Shown: positions 18,407-26,649, counted from the stretch's first letter. The stretch is 64,000 bases of DNA from an uncultured Faecalibacterium sp. (GCA_937907025.1 CALESJ010000022.1:1-64000), one strand, 5' to 3'. Made by a program: numbers and translations. Notes: generated from the letters alone by a model not told the origin.

Positions 18407-18975
18407 CGTTTGCTCTCCTCGTTTTGTTGTATGACAGCGGCAATGGTTTCGGCCGCAAGTTGGGCACCGGCTTCGTTTGGGTGGACGCCGTCAGAAGCAT
18501 AGAGCTCCCTGGTTTCGGCCTGTTCGTAAAACCGGCGACCGACCTCGGCCAGCAGGGCACCGTTTTCCCGGGCGGCCTGCCGGTAGGCGTCAGACAGCTT
18601 GCGGGCCATCTCTTCATAATCCCAGCCTTTGCGGGTCAGCTCTGCACCGCCGTTCTTGTACGCCCAGGTCGCAAAAAGGACCGGTGTCCCTCCGTTTTCC
18701 CGGATCTGTTCACACAGTTTGGCCACACTGGAACGGAAACTCTTGGGAGCTGTGATGGGCCCGTTGCTCATTTCCTGAAGTACCACATAATCCCACCGCT
18801 CCTGTGTCAGCGCGGCCTGTGTCAGTGCGCCCATCCGGGTACCCGGGTTCAGCTGTTCCGAAAGCCGTGCCCCGTCGCGGGTGTGCTGAACGACTTCGGC
18901 ACCGGTAAGCCCGGCCAGCAGTTTTGGCATACCATGGGTAAAGGTAAAGCTGTTTCCCAGCATCAGAATGCGCAT
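18403..18975 (-). CDS. SGNH/GDSL-type hydrolase
   Basis: 190 residues. The N-terminal block ILMLGNSFTF holds the catalytic Ser, as in DUF4886-like SGNH hydrolases; VLQEMSNGP is the second block, and the C-terminal DGVHPNEAG has the catalytic Asp and His. No signal peptide is visible, so a cytoplasmic esterase or deacylase is likely. First gene of the operon; it overlaps the deformylase gene by 4 bases. The substrate is unknown. Confidence 0.85.
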   Translation of the reverse strand: MRILMLGNSFTFTHGMPKLLAGLTGAEVVQHTRDGARLSEQLNPGTRMGALTQAALTQERWDYVVLQEMSNGPITAPKSFRSSVAKLCEQIRENGGTPVLFATWAYKNGGAELTRKGWDYEEMARKLSDAYRQAARENGALLAEVGRRFYEQAETRELYASDGVHPNEAGAQLAAETIAAVIQQNEESKR

Positions 18976-19007
18976 GATGCCCCTCCTTGCGGTTCAATAC
19001 TGCTTTT

Positions 19008-19036
19008 ATTATACAAAGGCCGGCGATGGGGAGCAA
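19008..19036 (-). promoter_or_regulatory. promoter of the SGNH-def operon
   Basis: On the minus strand: TTGCTC (19036-19031), a 17-base spacer and a perfect TATAAT (19013-19008), followed by GGAGGGG before the ATG. Confidence 0.8.
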
Positions 19037-19075
19037 GTCCGGCATCTGTAATCCGTTGTCTGTAAGGCGGCAAAC

Positions 19076-19122
19076 ACAAAAGCTGCCGCCGCAGGAGGAC
19101 ACCTGTGCGGCAGCAGCTTTTG
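19076..19122 (-). terminator. lar operon terminator
   Basis: Read on the minus strand, AAAAGCTGCTGCCGCA pairs with TGCGGCGGCAGCTTTT. It lies 13 bases after the end of the channel gene. Confidence 0.8.
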
Positions 19123-19134
19123 GTTGGGGCATCT

Positions 19135-19845
19135 TTACATGCCGAAGAAGTATCTGCAGAACAACGCGGCAATGATGGCACCGACAAAAGGAGCCGTGCC
19201 GGGGACAAGCAGGCCATACTGCCAGTCATTGTCGGCCTTGTTGCGGATGGGCAGAATCTGATACGCAAGACGGGGTCCGAGGTCACGGGCCTGGTTCATG
19301 GCAAATCCGGTGGTGCCGCCGAAGCCCATACCCACGGCCCAGACCAGCAGGCCAACGCCGAAGGGAAGCATGGACTCATAGTTTTTGGCAATGCACAGAA
19401 TCGCGGTCAGAAAAACGGTGGTGGCGAACGTTTCCACAAAATAGTTGCGGGGCAGGTCGCGCATGGGCGGGTTGGTGGAGAAGATGTTGCGGATGGCGAT
19501 GGGGTCAACCTCATCGGCACTGGCACGGAACTGGTCGGCGTACATCACATAGCAGATCAGCGCACCGACAAACGCACCGGCCATTTCGGCAATCACATAG
19601 GGAATAAAGGAGCTCCAGGGAATCATGCCCAGAATGGCCTGTGCCAGAGCCATGGCGGGGTTGATGCACACGCCGCCGAAGATCATCAGCACGACCGTGA
19701 TGCCAAAACCCCAGGTCGTGATGGCGAACAGGTGGCCGGAACCACGGTATTTACTGTTTTTAAGGACCTCGTCACAATGGACGCCGACACCAAAGACGAT
19801 CATCAGACCGGTGCCCAGAAATTCTGCCAGAATATTATGAAGCAT
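19135..19845 (-). CDS. larD: LarD-like aquaglyceroporin (lactate channel)
   Basis: 236-residue six-helix channel of the MIP/aquaporin family. The first pore box is INPAMALAQ; the second reads MNQARDLGPR, with Gln in place of the Pro of NPA. It begins 21 bases after larA in the same operon. In Lactiplantibacillus plantarum the lar operon carries LarD, a MIP protein that moves lactic acid, so a lactate channel is the best inference. A glycerol facilitator is the alternative; no glpK or glpD lies nearby. Confidence 0.82.
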   Translation of the reverse strand: MLHNILAEFLGTGLMIVFGVGVHCDEVLKNSKYRGSGHLFAITTWGFGITVVLMIFGGVCINPAMALAQAILGMIPWSSFIPYVIAEMAGAFVGALICYVMYADQFRASADEVDPIAIRNIFSTNPPMRDLPRNYFVETFATTVFLTAILCIAKNYESMLPFGVGLLVWAVGMGFGGTTGFAMNQARDLGPRLAYQILPIRNKADNDWQYGLLVPGTAPFVGAIIAALFCRYFFGM

Positions 19846-19866
19846 GTTTTTCCTCCTGCCGATTTT

Positions 19867-21141
19867 TTACTGCACGACGACCGAAAGCCCGTCGGGAATT
19901 ACCGCAACTTTTGCATTGCTGCCCAGGCGCAGCAGCGCACGGGCCAGGGCATCGTCCGCCGTGGGTGCCAGTTCCAGATGCAGGTTGGCCGCAATCTTCG
20001 GGTCCAGCAGATCCGATACCAGGATCACATGGTACTTGACCAGGATGCGGGCCAGGATCTGGCTGGTCCACTGTTCGGGCACCGTTTCCAGACGCGGGGT
20101 GGCGATGGCCTGCTTCAGGAAAGCTTCGGGGGATTCCGCATTGGCAATGTTGTCATAGAACGCCTGTCCGCCGTGACCGTCGCGGCAGCCGGCTACCATG
20201 ATGATGATGCCGCCTTCCCGCACGGTGGCTTCGGCAGCGGTCATGCCCTTGACGGCCTGGTACACGTTCTGGTCCAGGGGATAGCCGCCGTTGGTGGTAA
20301 CGGCAATGTCGCAGGGGACCTTGTCCACATGGGCCAGGTCCTTGACGAAGTTGCAGCCGGCCAGGTGGGCCTTTTCCACGTCACCGGCAAAGGAACCGAT
20401 GATCTGCTTTTCTTCGTTCAGCACCACATTGAGGATGAAAGCCAGCTTGGCTGCATGGGCGGCAAATACCATATCGGCATGGATGCGGTTGTGGTCCAGA
20501 TTGCCGGTACGGCATTCAGGAGAAGCAATGAACTCGCCGCAGTGGTTGGCCTGGATGGTCTTGTAGCTGGAAATGCCGGGCAGGACTGCCTTGCGGCCGC
20601 CGGAGAAACCGGCAAAGAAGTGGGCTTCGATGAAGCCTTCGGCCAGCAGCAGGTCGGCTTCAGCCGCCACACGGTTGATCAGGCAGTGGCCGCCGCTGGG
20701 CAGCACGCCGATGTCCACCATGGCTGCATCGTCCCGGGCGTCGTGCATGACGATCTCCTCATGGTCGACGATCTCCTGGCCGTATTTGGCAATCAGTTCT
20801 TCCCGGGTGGAGGCGCGGTGGAAGCCGGTGGCTACCAGGATGCGGATGCGGGCATCCGGCGCCACGCTGCGGATGCGGCGCAGCAGGATGGGCGTGATGA
20901 TGGCGGAGGGCACCGGACGGGTGTGGTCGGAACTGATGATGACGATGTTCTTTTTGCCTTTGGCCAGTTCTTCCAGACTGGGCGAGCCGATGGGATGGTC
21001 CAGAGATTCCTCTACCAGTTCAGCGCCGGTCTTTTCGGGGCGGTAGGCAGCCTGACGGGATACAAGTACACCGGCCAGGTTCCCTTCGGGCACATGCAGG
21101 GTTTGCGTTCCCGTATCATAAGGCAGACTGATCTCTTTCAT
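19867..21141 (-). CDS. larA: nickel-dependent lactate racemase LarA
   Basis: 424 residues, the usual LarA length. Interconverts D- and L-lactate with a nickel-pincer nucleotide cofactor. By codon position the key residues fall exactly where they do in the L. plantarum enzyme: His108 in ATGFHRAS, His174 in EAHFFAGFSGG, Lys184 in GGRKAVLPG (cofactor attachment) and His200 in QANH (nickel ligand). Start at ATG 21141, 37 codons inside the longest frame, after AAAGGAAG. Other LarA-like enzymes act on related 2-hydroxy acids, so the substrate is likely but not certain. The cofactor genes larB, larC and larE are not in this window. Confidence 0.9.
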   Translation of the reverse strand: MKEISLPYDTGTQTLHVPEGNLAGVLVSRQAAYRPEKTGAELVEESLDHPIGSPSLEELAKGKKNIVIISSDHTRPVPSAIITPILLRRIRSVAPDARIRILVATGFHRASTREELIAKYGQEIVDHEEIVMHDARDDAAMVDIGVLPSGGHCLINRVAAEADLLLAEGFIEAHFFAGFSGGRKAVLPGISSYKTIQANHCGEFIASPECRTGNLDHNRIHADMVFAAHAAKLAFILNVVLNEEKQIIGSFAGDVEKAHLAGCNFVKDLAHVDKVPCDIAVTTNGGYPLDQNVYQAVKGMTAAEATVREGGIIIMVAGCRDGHGGQAFYDNIANAESPEAFLKQAIATPRLETVPEQWTSQILARILVKYHVILVSDLLDPKIAANLHLELAPTADDALARALLRLGSNAKVAVIPDGLSVVVQ

Positions 21142-21186
21142 GTGAACACACTTCCTTTTAAAAGATTGAAATGATGGTTGGATCAG

Positions 21187-21216
21187 GGTGAGATTATTTA
21201 ATTTTGAAAACTCACC
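21187..21216. promoter_or_regulatory. inverted repeat at the larA promoter
   Basis: GGTGAG (21187-21192) and CTCACC (21211-21216) flank an 18-base AT-rich centre. On the minus strand the centre includes a plausible TTGGTG...TAATCT promoter for larA. The position between divergent larA and the Crp/Fnr gene makes it a candidate operator for that regulator. Confidence 0.5.
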
Positions 21217-21235
21217 AAGTTTAGCACGTTGATAC

Positions 21236-21265
21236 TGGACAAACCACCCCAAAAGATGGTATCAT
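21236..21265 (+). promoter_or_regulatory. promoter of the Crp/Fnr regulator gene
   Basis: TGGACA at 21236-21241, an 18-base spacer and TATCAT at 21260-21265; AAAGGAG follows before the ATG. Confidence 0.5.
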
Positions 21266-21302
21266 TTGTTACAGGAAAACAAGGCAAAGGAGCGCATTCT
21301 GG

Positions 21303-21962
21303 ATGGACAGCAATGCCTATCTGCTGCAACAGCTTGACCGCTGGGGCTATACGTTGGAGGAACGTCCCCGCCACGCCTATCTTGCGTACTGCGGGCTGGA
21401 CCAGCCGTTTACGTATGTGTTGGCCCACGGTGTAGTCAAGACCAGCATTATTCTGAAAAACGGGAAAGAATTCAACATCGCCTATCTCAAAGGGCCCTCT
21501 GTGATCTCGCTGCTGCGGGACGAAGTTTCCGCCTTTACCAGCGCACCGTTCAATATCCGTGTGGAAAGCGAGAAGGCGGCCTTTTATAAGGTGCCGCGGG
21601 TGGAGTTGTGGCAGAACCTGAACCAGGACCCGGGCCTGCAACAGTATGTCAAGGAGTATTATCGCCAGCGCTGGAGCGAGAGTATCCGCAACCAACAGCT
21701 GATGGCCATGAACAGCAAAAAAGGTGTGATTTGCGGCTTTTTGCTCAATCTGGCCCAGCAGTTCGGCCGCCCGGCGGAAGGCGGGACCCTGATTGATTTT
21801 ATTGTGCCCTATGAGGACATCGCCGGGTTCTGCGGCATTTCCACCCGCAACAGCGTGAACCGGATTATCAGTGAACTGCGGCACGATGGCTTGCTTGAAC
21901 TGCGGGACCGGCACATTCTGATTCCGTCCCTGGATAGCCTGCGAGAACAAATTGCGGAATGA
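21303..21962 (+). CDS. larR: Crp/Fnr regulator, LarR-like
   Basis: 219 residues. The N-terminal cyclic-nucleotide-binding-like beta barrel (about 10-110) is followed by a dimer helix and a C-terminal winged helix with the recognition segment IAGFCGISTRNSVNRIISEL (near residue 175). It has no Fnr-type Cys cluster. It is divergent from larA-larD. In L. plantarum the Crp/Fnr protein LarR activates the lar operon in response to the lactate enantiomer ratio, and this gene holds the equivalent place. The LarR name rests on context more than on specific residues. Confidence 0.8.
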   Translation: MDSNAYLLQQLDRWGYTLEERPRHAYLAYCGLDQPFTYVLAHGVVKTSIILKNGKEFNIAYLKGPSVISLLRDEVSAFTSAPFNIRVESEKAAFYKVPRVELWQNLNQDPGLQQYVKEYYRQRWSESIRNQQLMAMNSKKGVICGFLLNLAQQFGRPAEGGTLIDFIVPYEDIAGFCGISTRNSVNRIISELRHDGLLELRDRHILIPSLDSLREQIAE

Positions 21963-22072
21963 GAAAGCCTGAAAAGGGCAAACTTTTAGAGAACACAGCC
22001 CGCATTCTGCCAAAAAACAGAGCGCAAAAATTGGGCAGGACACCAAAAACAGCGTCCGAAAGTCCGGAGCTG

Positions 22073-22101
22073 TTGACTTTTTATCAAAGTCGTGGTATGT
22101 T
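22073..22101 (+). promoter_or_regulatory. antiterminator gene promoter
   Basis: TTGACT at 22073-22078, a 17-base spacer and TATGTT at 22096-22101. Expected start is near 22108, giving a leader of about 140 bases. Confidence 0.7.
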
Positions 22102-22142
22102 GGTTTTGTGAGATTGAACGCCTTGCCTCTGCGGCTTGGTTC

Positions 22143-22178
22143 GGTTGGATTGTTACCGGTCATGCGGGCTAGACCAAC
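22143..22178 (+). promoter_or_regulatory. ribonucleic antiterminator (RAT) 1
   Basis: RAT-type target: GTTGG and CCAAC form the base stem, with the conserved GTTAC (22152-22156) and GGGC...GACC (22166-22175) elements in the inner loops. It overlaps the 5' arm of the following terminator, so binding by the BglG-type protein should block termination. It implies autoregulation of the antiterminator gene. Confidence 0.8.
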
Positions 22179-22232
22179 TCTGTCCCCAAAACCCTGCTGT
22201 GGGCTTTGCGCGATAGGGCTGGTATTTTTTTT
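22173..22232 (+). terminator. leader terminator controlled by RAT 1
   Basis: ACCAACTCTGTC (22173-22184) pairs, with two G-T pairs and one mismatch, with GATAGGGCTGGT (22212-22223) and is followed by A and T8. Mutually exclusive with RAT 1. Confidence 0.82.
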
Positions 22233-22249
22233 GTGGAGGAGGCACAGGG

Positions 22250-23116
22250 TTGCGCATCAAAAAGGTCATCAACAACAACATCCTGTGTGTCATTGATGAA
22301 AAAGGCTCCGAGATGATCGTGACCGGTAAAGGCATCGGATTCGGGCGGAAAATCGGGCAGTTTGTACAGCCGGAACAGGTAGAAAAAACCTACCGGATGG
22401 AGGACAAGCAGGAACAGCGCCGCCTGCGCGAGCTTGTGGAACAGATTCCGCTGGAACATCTGCGCCTGACCGAAGACATGCTGGAAGAAATCAAGGCAAC
22501 CATCCATCAGCCGCTCAACGAATCTTTGCTGATCACCCTGGCGGACCATATCAGCTTCGCCATTCAGCGCAAGCAGCAGGGGATCGAGTTCAAAAATCCG
22601 CTGGCGGGCAGCATCATGTGCTATTATCCCACCGAGTATCAGCTCGGGAAAGAGTGCCTGGCGCTGGTACGGGAACGTTGCGGCGTGGAACTGAATCCGG
22701 ACGAAGCGGCATTCATTGCGCTGCATATCGTCAATGCCGAGCTGAACACCAGCATGAGCGAGATGTATGACATCACCCGCTTCATTGAAGGTGCGGTGGA
22801 AGTGGTGGAGTATTTCTACGCCGACCGCGGCCCCTTCGACCGGGAATCCCTGGAATTCAGCCGTTTTGTGGTGCATCTGCGCTATTTTGCACAGCGTCTG
22901 TTTCAGGACAAGCTCATGCCGGACAGCGACAATGAAAACGACCGCATGTTCCGGGAACTGATTGCCCGCAACTGCAAGCAGCACTATAAATGTGCCTGCT
23001 GTGTGGGGGAATATGTGGCCAAAACATGGCACAAACAGCTTTCCCAGGAAGAACTGGTTTATCTGACCATTCACCTCAAGCGCATCGCGGGGGACACCCG
23101 TGAACCGGTGCGCTGA
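22250..23116 (+). CDS. BglG/GlcT-family transcription antiterminator
   Basis: 288 residues. An N-terminal RNA-binding CAT domain (about 1-57, MRIKKVINNNILCVID) is followed by two PTS regulation domains: PRD1 (about 65-170, with LADHISFAIQRK) and PRD2 (about 172-285, with HLRYFAQRLF). Phosphorylation of PRD histidines by HPr or the sugar IIB domain normally sets activity. TTG 22250 follows GGAGGAGG. The next gene is a glucose-type PTS transporter with a matching RAT, so this is probably the GlcT equivalent. Confidence 0.92.
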   Translation: MRIKKVINNNILCVIDEKGSEMIVTGKGIGFGRKIGQFVQPEQVEKTYRMEDKQEQRRLRELVEQIPLEHLRLTEDMLEEIKATIHQPLNESLLITLADHISFAIQRKQQGIEFKNPLAGSIMCYYPTEYQLGKECLALVRERCGVELNPDEAAFIALHIVNAELNTSMSEMYDITRFIEGAVEVVEYFYADRGPFDRESLEFSRFVVHLRYFAQRLFQDKLMPDSDNENDRMFRELIARNCKQHYKCACCVGEYVAKTWHKQLSQEELVYLTIHLKRIAGDTREPVR

Positions 23117-23155
23117 AACAATTTGATAACGGGCCGTCCGATATTTGGGCGGCGC

Positions 23156-23195
23156 GGGGTAGTTACCGCTTCTCTGTCTTAGGCGGGCTAGACCT
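23156..23195 (+). promoter_or_regulatory. ribonucleic antiterminator (RAT) 2
   Basis: Second RAT-like element upstream of the PTS gene: GTTAC at 23162-23166 and GGCGGGCTAGACC at 23182-23194. It shares GTTACCG and GCGGGCTAGACC with RAT 1. Its 3' end overlaps the 5' arm of the next terminator. Confidence 0.78.
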
Positions 23196-23247
23196 GTATG
23201 AACTGAGCAGGGGATTTTTCTGCGCGGTTTGTATAGGTCTTTTTTTA
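23190..23247 (+). terminator. PTS leader terminator controlled by RAT 2
   Basis: AGACCTGTAT (23190-23199) pairs with GTATAGGTCT (23231-23240) with two G-T pairs, followed by T7. Expected to form unless the antiterminator is bound. Confidence 0.85.
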
Positions 23248-23295
23248 TACATCGTCCGTAAATCCACTGTCTGTATCATGTAAGGAGGAAACCTG

Positions 23296-25422
23296 ATGAA
23301 AGACAAGATCTTTGGCGTTCTGCAGCGTGTCGGCCGTTCGTTCATGCTGCCCATCGCGCTGCTGCCGGTAGCCGGCCTGTTGCTCGGCATCGGCAGTTCG
23401 TTCACCAATGAAACCATGCTGGCCACCTACGGCCTGTCTGGCGTGATCCACCCCGGCACCGTCATCTATACCATTCTGGACATTATGAACCAGTGCGGCA
23501 GTGCGGTGTTCAACAACCTGGCCCTGCTGTTTGCCATGGGCGTTGCCATCGGCATGGCAAAGAAAGAAAAGGAAGTCGCCGCTCTGTCCGGCGCCATTGC
23601 GTACCTGGTCATGAACACTGCTATCAGCGCCATGATCAACGCCAATGGCGGCGTGGAAGCCATGGCCCCCAACTCCACCACTTCCATGCTGGGCATCACC
23701 ACCCTGCAGATGGGTGTGTTCGGCGGTATCATCGTCGGTCTGGGCGTTGCGGCGCTCCATAACCGCTTCTACCGTATTCAGCTGCCGCAGGTGCTGTCTT
23801 TCTTCGGTGGCACCCGCTTCGTGCCCATCATCTGCACCGCGGTGTACCTGATCGTCGGTATTGTCATGTTCTATGCCTGGCCGGTGGTGCAGCACGGTAT
23901 CACCCTGCTGGGCAACCTGGTTATCAGCTCCGGTTACGCCGGCACCTGGATTTACGGCCTGATCGAACGTGCCCTGATTCCCTTCGGCCTGCATCATGTG
24001 TTCTACATGCCGTTCTGGCAGACGGCCGTGGGCGGCACTGCCATTATCGACGGCGTGACCGTGCAGGGCGCCCAGAACATCTTCTTTGCGGAACTGGCGT
24101 CCAAGTCCACCACCGAATTCTCCGTGGAAGCCACCCGCTTTATGGCCGGTAAGTTCCCGCTCATGATCTTCGGCCTGCCCGGCGCTGCCCTGGCCATGTA
24201 CCGCACCGCGCGTCCCGAAAAGCGCAAGGTCGTTTCCGGTCTGCTCCTGTCTGCTGCGCTGACTTCCATGCTGACCGGTATCACCGAACCCCTGGAATTC
24301 ACCTTCCTTTTTGTGGCACCTGCCATGTATGCCGTCCACTGCGTTTACGCCGGCCTGTCCTACATGCTCATGCACATTCTGAACGTCGGCGTCGGCATGA
24401 CCTTCTCCGGCGGTCTGATCGACCTGACCCTGTTCGGTATCCTGCAGGGCAATGCCAAAACCCACTGGATCTGGGTGCCCATCGTGGGTGTGTTCTACTT
24501 CTTCCTGTATTACTTCACCTTCAGCATCATGATCCGCAAGATGAACCTCAAGACCCCCGGCCGCGAGGATGACAACGAAGAACCCAAACTGTACACCCGT
24601 TCCGACTTCAAGGAAAAGACCGGCGTTGGCCCGGACGGCGCTCCCCGCAAGGGCGGCGACAGTGTTTCCACTCTGATTCTGAATGGTCTGGGCGGCAAGG
24701 CCAACGTTTCCGACGTGGATTGCTGCGCCACTCGTCTGCGCGTGACCGTTGTGGATGCCGGCAAGGTCCAGGATGCTCTGCTGCGTCAGAGCGGTGCTTC
24801 CGGTGTCGTGCATAAGGGCAACGGCATCCAGGTCATCTATGGACCGCAGGTTTCTGTGATCAAGTCCAACCTCGTGGAATATATGGAGAGCCCCGCGGCT
24901 GACCAGCCCGTTGCAGTGGAAGCCCCGCAGGCTCCGCAGCCGGCCCCCAAGGCGCCCGAAACCTCCGGCAAGGCCGAAACCTTCGGTGCGCACATGAACG
25001 GTGAAGTCCTGCCCATGGAGCAGGTCCAGGATGAGGCTTTCGCCTCCTGCGCCCTGGGCGAAGGCATCGCCATCGAACCTTCCGAAGGCAAGCTGTACGC
25101 CCCGGCGGATGCTACCGTAGACAACCTCTTTGACACCCACCACGCCATCGGTCTGGAAACCGAAAGCGGTGCCGAAGTCCTGCTGCATATCGGCATTGAT
25201 ACCGTTAAGCTGGGCGGCAAGCATTTTACCCCGCATGTCAAGGTCGGCGACAAGGTCAAGAAAGGGGACCTGCTGATCAGCTTTGATATGGATGCCATCA
25301 AGGCAGAAGGGTATCTGTGCACCACCCCGATGATCATCTGCAACACCGATGATTACAAGGCTGTCAAACCTCTGGCAGAAGGTACCATCAAGGCCGGGCA
25401 GGACATTCTGCGCGTGGAATGA
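23296..25422 (+). CDS. ptsG: glucose-type PTS transporter IICBA
   Basis: 708 residues in the order IIC-IIB-IIA. IIC (about 1-415) has about ten membrane helices and the conserved ITEPLEF sequence. IIB (about 455-535) holds the phosphorylated Cys in DVDCCATRLRV. IIA (about 560-708, Crr-like) has the phosphorylated His in VLLHIGIDTV. It takes up and phosphorylates a hexose, most likely glucose; N-acetylglucosamine is the alternative within this family. TAAGGAGG precedes the ATG. Controlled by RAT 2 and the upstream antiterminator. Confidence 0.9.
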   Translation: MKDKIFGVLQRVGRSFMLPIALLPVAGLLLGIGSSFTNETMLATYGLSGVIHPGTVIYTILDIMNQCGSAVFNNLALLFAMGVAIGMAKKEKEVAALSGAIAYLVMNTAISAMINANGGVEAMAPNSTTSMLGITTLQMGVFGGIIVGLGVAALHNRFYRIQLPQVLSFFGGTRFVPIICTAVYLIVGIVMFYAWPVVQHGITLLGNLVISSGYAGTWIYGLIERALIPFGLHHVFYMPFWQTAVGGTAIIDGVTVQGAQNIFFAELASKSTTEFSVEATRFMAGKFPLMIFGLPGAALAMYRTARPEKRKVVSGLLLSAALTSMLTGITEPLEFTFLFVAPAMYAVHCVYAGLSYMLMHILNVGVGMTFSGGLIDLTLFGILQGNAKTHWIWVPIVGVFYFFLYYFTFSIMIRKMNLKTPGREDDNEEPKLYTRSDFKEKTGVGPDGAPRKGGDSVSTLILNGLGGKANVSDVDCCATRLRVTVVDAGKVQDALLRQSGASGVVHKGNGIQVIYGPQVSVIKSNLVEYMESPAADQPVAVEAPQAPQPAPKAPETSGKAETFGAHMNGEVLPMEQVQDEAFASCALGEGIAIEPSEGKLYAPADATVDNLFDTHHAIGLETESGAEVLLHIGIDTVKLGGKHFTPHVKVGDKVKKGDLLISFDMDAIKAEGYLCTTPMIICNTDDYKAVKPLAEGTIKAGQDILRVE

Positions 25423-25449
25423 TCCTGACGGAACAACCCTGAAATCATG

Positions 25450-25495
25450 AAGCGGGCGCCCCTGCGCAAAAGGCCGGGGCGCCCGCTTTATTTTG
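25450..25495 (+). terminator. PTS gene terminator
   Basis: AAGCGGGCGCCCC pairs with GGGGCGCCCGCTT around a 12-base loop, followed by TATTTTG. Confidence 0.88.
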
Positions 25496-25531
25496 TTAAA
25501 ATTCTCCTGCCGAAAAACATTCTGCCAAAGG

Positions 25532-25561
25532 TTGACGCGAGCCCCTTGCAGGGAGTATGCT
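25532..25561 (+). promoter_or_regulatory. hydrolase gene promoter
   Basis: TTGACG at 25532-25537, an 18-base spacer and TATGCT at 25556-25561. Confidence 0.6.
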
Positions 25562-25599
25562 AACAATAGTTGAACACCGTGTCAAACAGGAGGGACAGT

Positions 25600-26535
25600 A
25601 TGGCTACCAAGTCAGAAAGAACGTATCCGTCCGCCGACGGAATCACCACGATTCATGCACTGTGCTGGATGCCGCAGACAAAACCGACAGCGATCCTGCA
25701 GCTCTCTCACGGTATGGTGGAGTTCGTGGACCGGTATGACGCTTTTGCTTCCTATATGGCGGATCAGGGATTCCTGGTGGTGGGCAATGACCATCTGGGG
25801 CATGGCGCATCGGTCACATCCTCGGAGCAGTGGGGCTATTTCACTGAGGGGGACGGTTCCGAAATTCTGGTCAAAGATCTGCACAGCCTGCGCGTTATGA
25901 TGCAGGCAGAATATCCGGATACTCCGTATTTTATGCTGGGGCACAGTATGGGCTCTTTCATCCTTCGGCGCTATCTGATGGAACACGGTACCGGAGTGCG
26001 TGGTGCCATTATTTCCGGCACCGGCTATAAGCCCGAAGTGCTGGCCGATATTTTTCTGGCGACATGCCGGGTCCTGGCAGCCGTGCGAGGGTGGAACTGC
26101 CGCAGCTGCCTGGCCAAAGAACTGTTTTTTTCGGGTTCGTTCCACAAGTTTGATATGGACGGCTCTCACCCCGAAAACAGCTGGCTGACCACCGATACGG
26201 ACATTGTCCGCCGCTACTATGCGGAGCCGCGCTGCACGTTTCCGTTCACGGTCGGCGGCTATTATACGATCACCCGGTTGCTCAAGGCCGACCAGAAACC
26301 GACTTTGGTGGAAAAGACGCCCCGGGAGCTGCCGCTGCTGCTGGTGTCCGGTGCCCAGGACCCGGTGGGAGAATTCGGCGCAGGGGTAAAAAAGGTGTAT
26401 GACTTGTACCGGAAAACAGGCCACGAACAGGTGGACCTTATCCTGTATCCGCAAGCACGCCACGAAGTCTTGAACGATGTGGAAAGGGCCTTGTTCTGGA
26501 AAGATATTCTGGATTGGTGCCAAAAGCTTGTGTAA
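25600..26535 (+). CDS. alpha/beta hydrolase, monoacylglycerol lipase-like
   Basis: 311-residue hydrolase of the S33/monoacylglycerol lipase group. LSHGMVEFVDRY forms the oxyanion loop, GHSMGSF the nucleophile elbow (Ser near residue 116), SGAQDPVG the acid and ARHEVLND the histidine. No signal peptide, so probably cytoplasmic lysophospholipase or monoglyceride lipase activity. ATG 25600 follows AGGAGGG. It has its own promoter and terminator, so it is a single-gene unit. Confidence 0.87.
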   Translation: MATKSERTYPSADGITTIHALCWMPQTKPTAILQLSHGMVEFVDRYDAFASYMADQGFLVVGNDHLGHGASVTSSEQWGYFTEGDGSEILVKDLHSLRVMMQAEYPDTPYFMLGHSMGSFILRRYLMEHGTGVRGAIISGTGYKPEVLADIFLATCRVLAAVRGWNCRSCLAKELFFSGSFHKFDMDGSHPENSWLTTDTDIVRRYYAEPRCTFPFTVGGYYTITRLLKADQKPTLVEKTPRELPLLLVSGAQDPVGEFGAGVKKVYDLYRKTGHEQVDLILYPQARHEVLNDVERALFWKDILDWCQKLV

Positions 26536-26566
26536 AGCAACTGTACTTTACACAAAGAATGCAATA

Positions 26567-26608
26567 GAAAAGGCAGTACACAAGAGGCTTCTGTGTACTG
26601 CCTTTTTG
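26567..26608. terminator. bidirectional terminator
   Basis: AAAAGGCAGTACACA pairs with TGTGTACTGCCTTTTT. It serves the hydrolase gene and the convergent rhomboid gene. Confidence 0.88.
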
Positions 26609-26649
26609 GTATATTTGGTAGAATAGTAAGGAAACAACCGGACTGCTCT

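Noticed and set aside
19105..21174. Plus-strand open frame of 689 codons opposite larA-larD
   Set aside because: Mirror of two well-supported minus-strand genes; the translation shows no domain.
23245..25566. Minus-strand open frame opposite the PTS gene
   Set aside because: Covers the RAT/terminator leader as well as ptsG and has no motif; the IICBA reading is certain.
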